Assembly: GCF_010692725.1 (NCBI RefSeq)
Contig: NZ_JAAFZB010000095.1
Coordinates: 722,831 to 786,830 of the forward strand
Direction: 5' to 3'
Source: Flavihumibacter soli
GTDB taxonomy: Bacteria > Bacteroidota > Bacteroidia > Sphingobacteriales > Sphingobacteriaceae
Length of the DNA: 64,000 nt
The notes beneath the pieces are model-generated. The model worked only from the letters and a program-made list of their open reading frames with translations. It ran no database searches and was not told the origin of the DNA. The position numbers and the translations under genes are program-made. This document shows positions 17,037 to 25,451 of the stretch, piece after piece (the stretch's first letter is position 1; every line of letters starts with the position of its first letter).

Positions 17037-18566
17037 GTGCTGTTAAGAATCACGATGAAGGAATTTATAATTAAGCCCGGCCATTTAAGCCGGATCGAAC
17101 TCTGGGCAGGAACAACGATCTATGTTTTTGCAGTATTTTTCCTGGTAACCACTACCAGCCCTGCGGAAGAGCGTCATTATTTTGATAAAGCGCACATTGC
17201 CTTCGACTTTTTCGACAATTATCTCTTTCCCCAGCTGGCGACTTACACCGCTGTTTACCTGACTTTCCTGCTATTAAATTTCCGGGTAGTTCCGGCCCTT
17301 GTAAGGAAAGAGAACATTCTGCTTAATACCTTCATTATTGCGGGCCTGCTTATGCTCCTTGGCCTTTGTTTAGGTATCGTGGGAACTTATTCAAGAGCAT
17401 ACCTGTTCGGCGTCTATCCCAAGGAGGATGACTTTAATGCGTACATATTCAACCTTAGTTATCGCGATGCCTTCTCGATCCTGTTCATGTTCGGCGTCTA
17501 TTCTATGATCAAGTATAGCAGCGTCTACCTGCTTTCTAACTCTGAAGCTATCAGCAGCAAGTTCAGCATTATCACCCGCGACGCACTGATCGCATTCATA
17601 TTATGGATGATCAGCGTTTTCATTCTTTTACTGGGAGATCTGGATAGTGAACTGGTCATCTGCTGGGTAGTACTCATCCCATTTGCTATATTATTTTATT
17701 GTTACTCATGCTATAAGCTGCTTCCCGTGGCCTTTGGTAAGAAAAGACCATTCATGGCTTACCTGCTGAAATCCCTGCTGTTAATGGCCCTGGCATTCAT
17801 ACCAATTGCAGCTATCATTCTCCTTTTTACTAACGATGAGGAAGTGGGCTTCGGCGGAAGCTTTTTCAACGCTGCCTTTCAATTGCTGATCACTGCGCCA
17901 ATGTCCTGGGTCTTATACAAGCGGAGGCTGCAGGGCAACCAGGAGATCAATGTTCTGCAGAAGGCACTCGGAAAATCGAACGCCAACCTGGACTTCCTCC
18001 GCTCGCAGATCAATCCGCACTTTCTCTTTAATGCTCTGAACACGATCTACGCGACAGCAATCAACGAGAAGGCTGAGCGTACCAGCGAAGCGGTAGAAAA
18101 GCTTGGTGAAATGATGCGCTTCATGCTTCATGAGAACGTACAGGACAAGATCTCGCTTGCCCGTGAAATTGAGTATCTAAACAACTATATCGGTTTGCAA
18201 AAGCTGCGCACGGAACATAACCCGGTTCTTACGATCGAAGCGCATATCGAACAAAACCTGGATCCCCATTATATAGCTCCTATGCTGCTGATCCCATTCG
18301 TAGAAAATGCCTTTAAGCATGGCATCAGCTTCAGGGAAAATTCCCTGATCAGAATAGTCCTGGAAGTAAAGGATAAAACGCTGAATTTCGATGTTTACAA
18401 CAGCAAGCATGAGAAGCCGGAACATGATCCGGAGAAGAACAAAAGTGGTATAGGACTCAACAATGTAAAGCAGCGCTTACAACTTCTTTACCCGGGCCGG
18501 CATGAGCTCACCATCCGCGAAACCGGAAAAGAATTTTTTATTCACCTGACTGTTCAGCTATCTTAG
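17037..18566 (+). CDS. LytS-like sensor histidine kinase (His_kinase family)
   Basis: The 509-residue protein has seven or more membrane helices in residues 20-295, a short coiled region, and the LytS-type phosphoacceptor motif SQINPHFLFNALNT (His328). The ATPase part has FVENAFKHGI and GIGLNNVKQRL. An ATG six codons downstream (MKEFIIK) may be the true start. The response regulator follows 21 bp later. The pair lies divergent from an ABC exporter, a common arrangement for sensing envelope-active compounds. Confidence 0.9.
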   Translation: MLLRITMKEFIIKPGHLSRIELWAGTTIYVFAVFFLVTTTSPAEERHYFDKAHIAFDFFDNYLFPQLATYTAVYLTFLLLNFRVVPALVRKENILLNTFIIAGLLMLLGLCLGIVGTYSRAYLFGVYPKEDDFNAYIFNLSYRDAFSILFMFGVYSMIKYSSVYLLSNSEAISSKFSIITRDALIAFILWMISVFILLLGDLDSELVICWVVLIPFAILFYCYSCYKLLPVAFGKKRPFMAYLLKSLLLMALAFIPIAAIILLFTNDEEVGFGGSFFNAAFQLLITAPMSWVLYKRRLQGNQEINVLQKALGKSNANLDFLRSQINPHFLFNALNTIYATAINEKAERTSEAVEKLGEMMRFMLHENVQDKISLAREIEYLNNYIGLQKLRTEHNPVLTIEAHIEQNLDPHYIAPMLLIPFVENAFKHGISFRENSLIRIVLEVKDKTLNFDVYNSKHEKPEHDPEKNKSGIGLNNVKQRLQLLYPGRHELTIRETGKEFFIHLTVQLS

Positions 18567-18587
18567 CAATCTACCCGGGAAGCAAAG

Positions 18588-19271
18588 ATGAAAGCTATTG
18601 CCATTGACGACGAGATGTTAGCGCTTGATATTGTCAGGTCGCACGCATCCAAAGTTCCTTTCTTACATCTGGATGCGGTATTCACCGATGCCTTTAAAGC
18701 GATGGAATACCTGCAGAAGGAAAGCGTCGACCTGATCTTTCTCGATATTAAGATGCCTGATATTTCCGGAATCGATTTCTTTAACAGCCTGAGCAAAAAG
18801 CCGCTGGTCATATTTACTACCGCTTATGAGGATCATGCGCTTGCCGGCTTCGAACTGGATGCTGTTGACTACTTACTGAAGCCTTTTTCATTATCCCGAT
18901 TCCTGAAGGGCTGCAACAAAGCTTATGAACTGCATAAATTCAGGAATACCGCTGAGACGGACGATCATATCTTTGTAAAGACCGGGCTGGAGCAGCAGAA
19001 GATCCTGTTTGATGAGATCTTATTTATAGAGGCCACCGGGAACTATGTCACATTCGCTCTTGAAGACGATCGTAATCTCCTGTCGCGAAGTACCTTCATA
19101 GAAGCCATCAACCTGCTTCCTCAGGAGAAATTTGTCCGCGTTCATCGCTCATTCCTGGTAGCGACCGGTAAGATCGATAAGGCGGAAAGACACCAGGTGA
19201 CCATCCGCAGGAATAAGATCCCGCTCGGGGAAGCCTACCGTCACAATCTGGATGCGGTGCTGAGGAAATAA
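18588..19271 (+). CDS. LytTR-family response regulator
   Basis: The 227-residue protein combines a receiver domain (IDDE acidic pocket, phospho-Asp53 in IFLDIKMPDISG, Lys in YLLKPF) with a LytTR DNA-binding domain from about residue 125 (DEILFIEATGNYVTFAL, FVRVHRSFLV). It is the partner of the kinase at 17037. LytTR proteins bind pairs of short direct repeats upstream of target genes. The divergent ABC exporter is a plausible target. Confidence 0.92.
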   Translation: MKAIAIDDEMLALDIVRSHASKVPFLHLDAVFTDAFKAMEYLQKESVDLIFLDIKMPDISGIDFFNSLSKKPLVIFTTAYEDHALAGFELDAVDYLLKPFSLSRFLKGCNKAYELHKFRNTAETDDHIFVKTGLEQQKILFDEILFIEATGNYVTFALEDDRNLLSRSTFIEAINLLPQEKFVRVHRSFLVATGKIDKAERHQVTIRRNKIPLGEAYRHNLDAVLRK

Positions 19272-19427
19272 ATTAGGCAATTAGCAAATTCGTCAATTAG
19301 TAAATTAGCAAATTGCGAATCCCTACTTGACCGGTAGCACGCCGTGGCAATCAGATAGCCCGTTAATAAATAGATAGTCAAAGTGACAGCTGATCACAGA
19401 TAGATAGCCCATTAGCAAATTGAACAC
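19272..19427. repeat. ATTAGCAAATT-family intergenic repeats
   Basis: The gap contains head-to-tail variants of ATTAGCAAATT(C/G) at 19274-19315 and again at 19403-19420. This AT-rich family recurs at 19716, 19870, 28346, 39240, 61670, 62130 and 63806. Confidence 0.6.
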
Positions 19428-19715
19428 ATGAAGAAATATTTCAAATTTTGTCTGATTGCCATTACCACATTCATCCTGTGCTCATGCGCCGCAACAAAAA
19501 CCTGGAAGGGAACTGTTCAGCGTGTTGAGAAAGGTAAGGACGGCCATACCGCTTATCTTGTTGATCAGAGCGGTGAAAAATTTGATGCCGTGCTATCCAT
19601 CCCCAAAATGGAAACGAACTATCGCCTCTTAACAGTCGGCGAGAAAGTAAAACTGCAGGGAGATACCATTCACTTCGACAAGCGGGTAAGGGTGTTAGTG
19701 CGAAAGATCAAGTGA
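19428..19715 (+). CDS. small lipoprotein, unknown function
   Basis: The 95-residue protein has a lipoprotein signal with lipobox LCSC (ITTFILCSCAATK), so mature residue Cys20 is probably lipidated. The mature part is a compact beta-rich domain (WKGTVQRVEKGKDGHTAYLVDQSGEKFDAVLSI...GEKVKLQGDTI) that resembles an OB-like barrel. No enzymatic motif is visible. It is bordered on both sides by ATTAGCAAATT repeats and has no operon partner. Confidence 0.7.
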   Translation: MKKYFKFCLIAITTFILCSCAATKTWKGTVQRVEKGKDGHTAYLVDQSGEKFDAVLSIPKMETNYRLLTVGEKVKLQGDTIHFDKRVRVLVRKIK

Positions 19716-20042
19716 TCAATTAGTCGATTTGTCGATTTGCAAATTTGTCAATTAGCAAATGAGCAAATTGAGGATCCCAACCTAATCTGTGTCAATCCGC
19801 GTAACGCGTAATAAGTGGTGGAGTAGAGCTTAGGGATAGGATGCCCGGTCAATTCAGGACACCTACCCTTAGCAAATTGTTAAATTAGCAAATTGACCAG
19901 CGAATCCCTGACCAATAACCATCCCACTCCCAGCGCCACATTCCTTCCTGACGAATTGTTAAAGCTAAAAACCGGAGGGATAAACAAGCTGATACCTGAT
20001 GCCTGTTACCTGTTAGCTCTCCGCTGATACCTAATTAGCAAA
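19716..20042. repeat. 327-bp repeat-filled intergenic region
   Basis: It contains ATTTGTCGATTTGCAAATT/ATTAGCAAAT copies (19718-19770 and 19868-19898), then one copy of the composite motif AAACCGGAGGGATAAACAAGCTGATACCTGA (about 19968-20000, given here in two overlapping parts), then CTGATACC/CTGTTACC units up to the 3' end of the response regulator. No gene is seen. Confidence 0.65.
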
Positions 20043-20735
20043 TTACCTTTTCAAAAACCCACTATAACTATCCCCGACAGGCAGTTCCACTGCCGAACTT
20101 AGCTGAACTTTTTTGTTGAGCACGGAGCGGATCTTAGCCAGGGGAACAATGTAAGAGCGGTGGATCCGCTGAAACCTATTGGCGGGAAGCTTTTCGAGGA
20201 TGCGCTTCAGCGGCATCAGGCTCATGAGCGGCTTGGTGCCGGTCAGATGAATTTTGATATAGTCCTGGAGACTTTCGATGTACTCAATATCCGCGAGGTT
20301 GATCTTGACCAGCTTATACTCGGAATAGATAAAAATGCTTTCACCCTCTTCAGCCGGTCCGCGTTCGCGGAAGCGCTTATACTCTATGGCCTTATCAATC
20401 GCTTTGGCGAAGCGCTGGTATTCGAAGGGCTTAACCAGGTAATCGATCGCGTCAAGCTCGAACCCTTCCGCTGCGAAATTACGGTAGGCAGTCGTAAAGA
20501 TGATCATCGGCTTTTCTTTAAGTGATCGCACCAGGTCAATACCACTGATGTCCGGCATATTGATGTCGATGAGCAGCAGGTCAACAGGGTTTTTATTCAG
20601 AAATTCCGCCCCCGAGATAGCATCTTCAAAAGTACCAGCCAGTAGGATCTCCGGATTTCTGCTGCAGTAATCGCGGATCAGTTCCAGTGCCAGGGGCTCA
20701 TCATCTATGGCTATACATCGCAGGGGCATCATCAC
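20043..20735 (-). CDS. LytTR-family response regulator
   Basis: The 230-residue protein has a receiver domain (AIDDEPLAL, phospho-Asp57 in LLLIDINMPDISG, Lys in YLVKPFEYQRF) and a LytTR domain (VKINLADIEYIESLQDYIKIHL, FQRIHRSYIVPL). It starts with three consecutive in-frame ATG codons, and the first overlaps the stop of the kinase gene. It pairs with the kinase at 20732-21817. It is convergent with, and paralogous to, the system at 17037-19271. Confidence 0.92.
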   Translation of the reverse strand: MMMPLRCIAIDDEPLALELIRDYCSRNPEILLAGTFEDAISGAEFLNKNPVDLLLIDINMPDISGIDLVRSLKEKPMIIFTTAYRNFAAEGFELDAIDYLVKPFEYQRFAKAIDKAIEYKRFRERGPAEEGESIFIYSEYKLVKINLADIEYIESLQDYIKIHLTGTKPLMSLMPLKRILEKLPANRFQRIHRSYIVPLAKIRSVLNKKVQLSSAVELPVGDSYSGFLKR

Positions 20736-21817
20736 ACGTTAATGGTCAGTTCTACCCTGTAAATGTCATTTGCCGTCGAAATGTTCAGGCGGTGCTTAGC
20801 GGGATAGATATATGCAAGCCGCTTGGTGGTATTCTCGATGCCCGTTCCGGTACTCTCACCCTCGGGTTCTTTTCGTAGGATGCGGTTCTCGCAGGTAAAG
20901 TTTATTACGGAATCTTCTGTATTCAGGGTAATGCTGATCGGCGACATTTCCTTTTTACTGATTCCGTATTTGAAGGAATTTTCAATGAAAGTCATCAGGA
21001 TCAGGGGTGATATGACCTTTCCCTCGAGGTCACCCGACACTGTGAAATTCACCGGGGACGCCTCCCCCAGCCGGAGCTTCTGCAGGTCAATATAATCCGA
21101 GATACAGCTCACCTCTTCCCGCAGGGGTACAAAATTCTTTTCGGAATCCTCGGTGAGGTAACGCATGATATGCGAGAGTTTCATGATACTTCCGGCTGTA
21201 TGGTCGCTCCTGATCAGCGCGAGGGTGTATATGTTATTTAGAGTGTTAAAAAGGAAATGCGGATTGATCTGTGCTTTCAGGAAGGAAAGCTCGGCATTTG
21301 CACGTTCGGCCTCAGCCTGAAGCGCCCGTTTCTCCGTTTGCCGCCATAGCTGCATGGTCTTCAGTGTCATGGCCATGGCCATCGCCAGGATGAACAGGAA
21401 GATGCTGACAATATCGATGCGCATTCCGCCGTTGGGCGGTCCCGGCGGACGCAATGGTACTCTCCCCTCCGCACGAAAAGGTCGTTCCCGCAGCGGCGGT
21501 CCCTGCTCCTGACCCGTGTTCCTATGCTCCCGCATTAGATGGTCGAAAGGCCTTGCGAGGTAAACCACGCTCAGCAAAAGCAGGGAACTGAGGATGAAAG
21601 CGAAGTATTTACCGCGAAGGTACAGCGCTGGGATCAAGTAAGCGAGGTTCAGGTAAAAGATCAGCATGAATAGCCCGCAGAAGAACCAGTATGATGGTGA
21701 CTGGACTATGTTCAGGGCAGCCTGAAAATCCCGTGCAATAAAAATAACGGGCAAACTCATGAATATAAGCCAGCCGATTAGGTGGCTGTAAAGTGTGTAG
21801 GGCTTATAACGGAACAT
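20732..21817 (-). CDS. LytS-like sensor histidine kinase
   Basis: The 361-residue protein has four membrane helices (about 11-28, 43-63, 71-89 and 134-152). The phosphoacceptor motif is AQINPHFLFNTLNN (His187), and the ATP-binding site includes FIENSFKYGIS and GTGIENTTKRL. An unusual Arg/Pro/Gly-rich loop of about 35 residues (98-131) separates helices 3 and 4 and could lie outside the membrane. The gene overlaps its response regulator by 4 bp. Confidence 0.9.
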   Translation of the reverse strand: MFRYKPYTLYSHLIGWLIFMSLPVIFIARDFQAALNIVQSPSYWFFCGLFMLIFYLNLAYLIPALYLRGKYFAFILSSLLLLSVVYLARPFDHLMREHRNTGQEQGPPLRERPFRAEGRVPLRPPGPPNGGMRIDIVSIFLFILAMAMAMTLKTMQLWRQTEKRALQAEAERANAELSFLKAQINPHFLFNTLNNIYTLALIRSDHTAGSIMKLSHIMRYLTEDSEKNFVPLREEVSCISDYIDLQKLRLGEASPVNFTVSGDLEGKVISPLILMTFIENSFKYGISKKEMSPISITLNTEDSVINFTCENRILRKEPEGESTGTGIENTTKRLAYIYPAKHRLNISTANDIYRVELTINV

Positions 21818-21856
21818 TCTGCAGGATGCGGTTTTTTATAAGTTAATCCGGATCCA

Positions 21857-22564
21857 TTAAGATCCGCCGGTTCTTTTAACTAATTCTAAAAGTACAATTA
21901 TTGCCTGATTGCTCAGGGCCTCCAGCTCCGCTTCCCGGATATCCCATAATTCCAGTGCGTCGCCGGCTTCGAGCAGCCGGCCTTCTATTTCAAATGCCCC
22001 GGCAATTACATATGCTAACAACACGGAGCGCTCATCCTGCAGCCGGAAAATCGTTTCCTCACGACCTGCGAAAGCTCCGATGTTAACGGAGAAAGGCAGC
22101 TTATCAAGAGCGGCAGTGATGTTTATTAGCGCATTCCGGTGAACCTCTAGATCGTAGTGAAACTTGCCGATGCCCGGATTCAGCAACTCACTATCCTCGA
22201 CCTCAAACCTCAAGTAATTGATCTCTTCATCCTGGTAACGATTTACAACCTTGAAATCCCTGCTCGCCTGCCCGGAGCGAATGAGCATCTCGCCAACATC
22301 GAGAGAGATCCGCTGATCATCGTTCTTGAATATGAGGTCGCCGGTGATGGGAATAAGGATCGTATGGGAGCATGCATGAGACTGGCAGGCGGTACTGCAT
22401 GCTCCTGACAAGATCTCGTCGTTCAATATTTTCACAGCGCTCTCAGATCTCGCTTCCTGCAGACCCAACAGTCCGTCGCTAAAGGTGCTGTGAAACCGCA
22501 GCGATTTCGTTATGGAGAACTGCCGCTGTGCGGATAAATAGATCCTTCCGGGTGATGTAGTCAT
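21857..22564 (-). CDS. pirin-like bicupin protein (tentative)
   Basis: The 235-residue cytosolic protein resembles pirin/YhaK proteins. It has an N-terminal RFHSTFSDG segment, a central cupin-like strand set (HTILIPITGDLIF...VGEMLIRSGQASRDFKVVN), and a C-terminal second cupin ending GRLLEAGDALELWDIREAELEALSNQAIIVLLEL, which is the usual pirin ending. The first-cupin metal histidines are not clearly conserved, though several Cys/His residues occur in ACSTACQSHACSHT. Pirins can be quercetinase-like or regulatory. The function here is open, and other cupin families are possible. Confidence 0.55.
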   Translation of the reverse strand: MTTSPGRIYLSAQRQFSITKSLRFHSTFSDGLLGLQEARSESAVKILNDEILSGACSTACQSHACSHTILIPITGDLIFKNDDQRISLDVGEMLIRSGQASRDFKVVNRYQDEEINYLRFEVEDSELLNPGIGKFHYDLEVHRNALINITAALDKLPFSVNIGAFAGREETIFRLQDERSVLLAYVIAGAFEIEGRLLEAGDALELWDIREAELEALSNQAIIVLLELVKRTGGS

Positions 22565-22820
22565 AGGGGTGAAAGGGTTATGGGTTTAGGAAGTCAGTGT
22601 CAATGGATATTCTTACCTGTTAGCTGAAACCTGATACCTAATTGGGTTATAGGTTTAGGGTGGCGAAGCCCCTGCACATTTCGTTATCTGCGTGGGAGCG
22701 TCTCATCCCAATTTGCCGTTTAAAACGAAAGTGAAAACCAGAGGGATTGTCAAGCTGATACCTGACGGCTGATACCTGATAGCTCTTACCTGATACCTGA
22801 TACCTAACACCTGATACCTC
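22565..22820. repeat. CTGATACCTGA-family intergenic repeats
   Basis: The gap holds AGCTGAAACCTGATACC (22619-22637), a composite AACCAGAGGGATTGTCAAGCTGATACC motif near 22738 (19-base core given), and at least five CTGATACCTGA units to 22818. No gene is visible. Confidence 0.65.
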
Positions 22821-23519
22821 CTACCCCGCCACATTGATCTTCATCGCCAGCTGGAAGCCGTCTGCTATACTGCCTGACACGGTGGCTATCTCGGCACCGC
22901 TGCGGTCATCACGAAAGATCCCATCATTCGCATTAGAAGTATATCCCGACATGCCTTTGTCATAGCCGTTCACGATAGACACCGCGGAGCCTGAACCTTC
23001 CGGGAAGGCGATCTGCGTCACTTTCAGGGATTTGCCCGTAGAATCGTAAATGTGAACATGGATGTGCGTTGCACGGCCGCTATACCAGCCAGGGAAGATT
23101 GTCGTGAAGGTCACCAGGCCGTTTGCATCGGTTACCTGGCGTCCGCGAAGAAAATGAGCAGCCTGTAAGTTACTGCTGCCATACTCAGAATAATTTCCCT
23201 GCGCATCACAATGCCAGATGTCGACTATGGCACCGGCAAGAGCTGCACAGCTGTTGTTAACGTTACCGATCGTGATCTTTGCGGTCATATCATAGCCGCT
23301 GCGACCATCGCGAATATCACTGCGGTTGTACGATCCGGGGCTGTGAGTGGGGAAAGGGCCCTCGGTTTCTGTAGGCGCCACTGCGCAGGTGGTCGAGCCA
23401 GAGCCCGTATTGGTGGCTGTCTCCGTCGAAGGTACAGCATCCTTACCGCAGGCCTCCAGTATAACCGGCGCCGACACCGCTGCGACCAGCAGGCTCTTTA
23501 AAAATCCTTTTCTTTCCAT
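22821..23519 (-). CDS. secreted intradiol dioxygenase-like lipoprotein
   Basis: The 232-residue protein has a signal with a lipobox-like ILEAC (Cys24), then a Thr/Ser-rich linker and an intradiol ring-cleavage dioxygenase-type domain (PTETEGPFP, VDIWHCDAQGNYSEY, FLRGRQVTDANGLVTFTTIFPGWYSGRATHIHVHI). The Tyr and His ligands of the Fe(III) site are present in that order. Cytoplasmic family members open catechol rings. This exported branch is common in Bacteroidota, and its substrate is not known. Confidence 0.8.
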   Translation of the reverse strand: MERKGFLKSLLVAAVSAPVILEACGKDAVPSTETATNTGSGSTTCAVAPTETEGPFPTHSPGSYNRSDIRDGRSGYDMTAKITIGNVNNSCAALAGAIVDIWHCDAQGNYSEYGSSNLQAAHFLRGRQVTDANGLVTFTTIFPGWYSGRATHIHVHIYDSTGKSLKVTQIAFPEGSGSAVSIVNGYDKGMSGYTSNANDGIFRDDRSGAEIATVSGSIADGFQLAMKINVAG

Positions 23520-23878
23520 GATATACTCGTTTGTTGGAACGAATATCAGGTGGAGATGGAATTTCCAGGACAGAGTGTCGATGAAGGGGAGGAATGTATC
23601 GATGAAGAAGCTATCAGCTGTCAGCTATCAGCCGTCAGCTCCTAGCTCTCTGCTAAGAGAGCGATGAAAGTTCTACCAACCACATCCGCCCTTCGGGCAG
23701 CCCGATTTATCGGGAACAAAAGTCGTTCAATACTCAAAGGCCTTGGGATATTCACGGAAAGCATAACCTTAAAAACCGAAGGGATATACAGGCTGATACC
23801 TGATTGCTGACTGCTGATAGCTATAAAAACCAGAGGGATAAACAAGCTGATAGCTGACCGCTGATACCTGATAGCTAT
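23520..23878. repeat. 359-bp repeat region with a degenerate CCTCCGCCC element end
   Basis: It contains CTATCAGCTGTCAGC units (23606-23645) and a degenerate element end (ACCACATCCGCCCTTCGGGC at 23679-23698, followed by CCCGATTTATCGGG). Two composite motifs follow (AACCGAAGGGATATACAGG at about 23775 and AACCAGAGGGATAAACAAG at about 23826), each continued by CTGATACCTGA-type units. No gene is visible. Confidence 0.6.
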
Positions 23879-24115
23879 CTACACCGAAAGCACGAGCAGA
23901 CACGTATACAGGATCGCCGCCGGTAACATCAGGAATTTATCTTTCCGGACGATACCGGCCAGCAATAAAGCTGTACATATCGCAACTGGCGCGCCGGATG
24001 CACTGAAGAGCTTTTCCATGAACGACAGGTAGATCAGGTGGACAGTTGAGAGGTTGATGGCAAACAACGCTACCGGTATAAGTATGTGCTCTAGGAGTTT
24101 GAAATCTTTGATCAT
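23879..24115 (-). CDS. small membrane protein downstream of PepSY gene
   Basis: The 78-residue protein is almost entirely hydrophobic, with three helices (about 9-29, 37-53 and 59-77). Its start overlaps the stop of the PepSY gene by 4 bp, so it is translated in the same operon as the siderophore receptor. A role as an accessory in iron uptake or ferric reduction is inferred from position only. Confidence 0.65.
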   Translation of the reverse strand: MIKDFKLLEHILIPVALFAINLSTVHLIYLSFMEKLFSASGAPVAICTALLLAGIVRKDKFLMLPAAILYTCLLVLSV

Positions 24116-25440
24116 ATAGCTACCGGATTAAGTTTTTTGCGAAAGAATGTAAAGATCCCGTAAAGGAGTAATATAGCCAGGCTGCCGTTAATGATCATAC
24201 CGGAAGCGCTTGCAGCCACGCTATAACCTATAAACATACTCACCAGGGCGAGTGCAACAAGAACCAGTATAATCGAAATGATGTATAGGAAAGTGGTTTT
24301 TAAGGGGCTGAGCCGACGTTCTTTCTTTTTGTCCATGCGGTAGAGGTAGACAATAAAACCGCTTATGGATAAAAACCCGCTTGTAAGGCCGAGGATCGTA
24401 TACAGTATTTTCAATCCCAGTCCGCCGAAATTACCGAAGTGTAAGGCTTCCTGGACGAAGTAGAATTTATGACTGAACGGTTGCTCACGGATATCATATT
24501 TAAACACCGGTTTCAGGTCCGTCTTGGATAAGACCAGCATATTCGCATTTCGTTCATAAACCTGCCCTTTGATATCGCCGACCAAAGTTACAGTCGAGCT
24601 TCCGTCATCGGAACCCCGAATTGCTGTAGGTGAAAGATCCGGGAACTGCTTTTTAGAAGCTTCCATTACTTCATCCCATTGGATCATCGTTTTCCTGTCT
24701 GCCTCGGGATTAACAACTTCCGGTGCTTTGAAGTTATTAGGCGTTTTCATGTCAAACCAGGTCATCAACTTAGGCTGTAATCCCAGCCAGCCACCGGTAA
24801 TAGCGATCACCAGGTTAAATGCGAGAGCACTTATCCCTAATAGCTTATGCCAGTCGGCCAGTACAATCCGCAGACCCCGACCTTGTCGCACTTTCGGATA
24901 AGGCTGCCGTTTCATAAAATCGCGGTAGATCAGTAGTCCGGTTACAGCCAGCACCAACAGTGCAATGCCTGCCAGACCTACAAGTTGCCGTCCCCAGAAA
25001 CCCTCATAGAGACGGACATGGATCTGCCGGAGGTAGTTAGCCAGTGAATTCTGCTGATCGCGCGAACCTACGATCAGGTCGCTGCCGGCGTCAACAAAAA
25101 AGTAATAGCGCTTCTGGTCTGCCTTCGTTTCACCCTTCACAAAAAAGTTCAGACCCGCTACCTGGCCCGCTTTCTCCGGCAGATCGACCAGCAGCCCCGA
25201 CATATCCGGGTACTGTGCCTTTACCCGCTCCACCGAACGGTTGATGTTCAGTTTATCGGAAGGCGAGGAGGATACGTTATAATACTGCTTCTGGATGAGC
25301 AGGTCTATCTCCGGAATAAATACCGCCAGCGCACCTGTAATGCTTAACACGGCGATCACGATACCAAAGTATAAACCTGCCCAGTGATGAATGCGCCAGA
25401 GAAGTTTCTTATCTTTTTTTACAACTTGATCCGATTTCAT
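24112..25440 (-). CDS. PepSY-domain transmembrane protein (siderophore/iron uptake associated)
   Basis: The 442-residue protein has the PepSY_TM layout. It has a first helix after WRIHHWAGLYFGIVIAVLSITG, periplasmic PepSY regions and a second helix (VGLAGIALLVLAVTGLLIY). The WHKLLGISALAFNLVIAITGGWLG helix follows, then a further helix bundle. A charged KKKERR cytoplasmic loop follows near residue 370, and two final helices end the chain. Such proteins are linked to ferric-siderophore reduction at the inner membrane. The gene lies 11 bp after the TonB-dependent siderophore receptor and overlaps the next small gene. Confidence 0.87.
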   Translation of the reverse strand: MKSDQVVKKDKKLLWRIHHWAGLYFGIVIAVLSITGALAVFIPEIDLLIQKQYYNVSSSPSDKLNINRSVERVKAQYPDMSGLLVDLPEKAGQVAGLNFFVKGETKADQKRYYFFVDAGSDLIVGSRDQQNSLANYLRQIHVRLYEGFWGRQLVGLAGIALLVLAVTGLLIYRDFMKRQPYPKVRQGRGLRIVLADWHKLLGISALAFNLVIAITGGWLGLQPKLMTWFDMKTPNNFKAPEVVNPEADRKTMIQWDEVMEASKKQFPDLSPTAIRGSDDGSSTVTLVGDIKGQVYERNANMLVLSKTDLKPVFKYDIREQPFSHKFYFVQEALHFGNFGGLGLKILYTILGLTSGFLSISGFIVYLYRMDKKKERRLSPLKTTFLYIISIILVLVALALVSMFIGYSVAASASGMIINGSLAILLLYGIFTFFRKKLNPVAI

Positions 25441-25451
25441 TTTCAGGTCGC

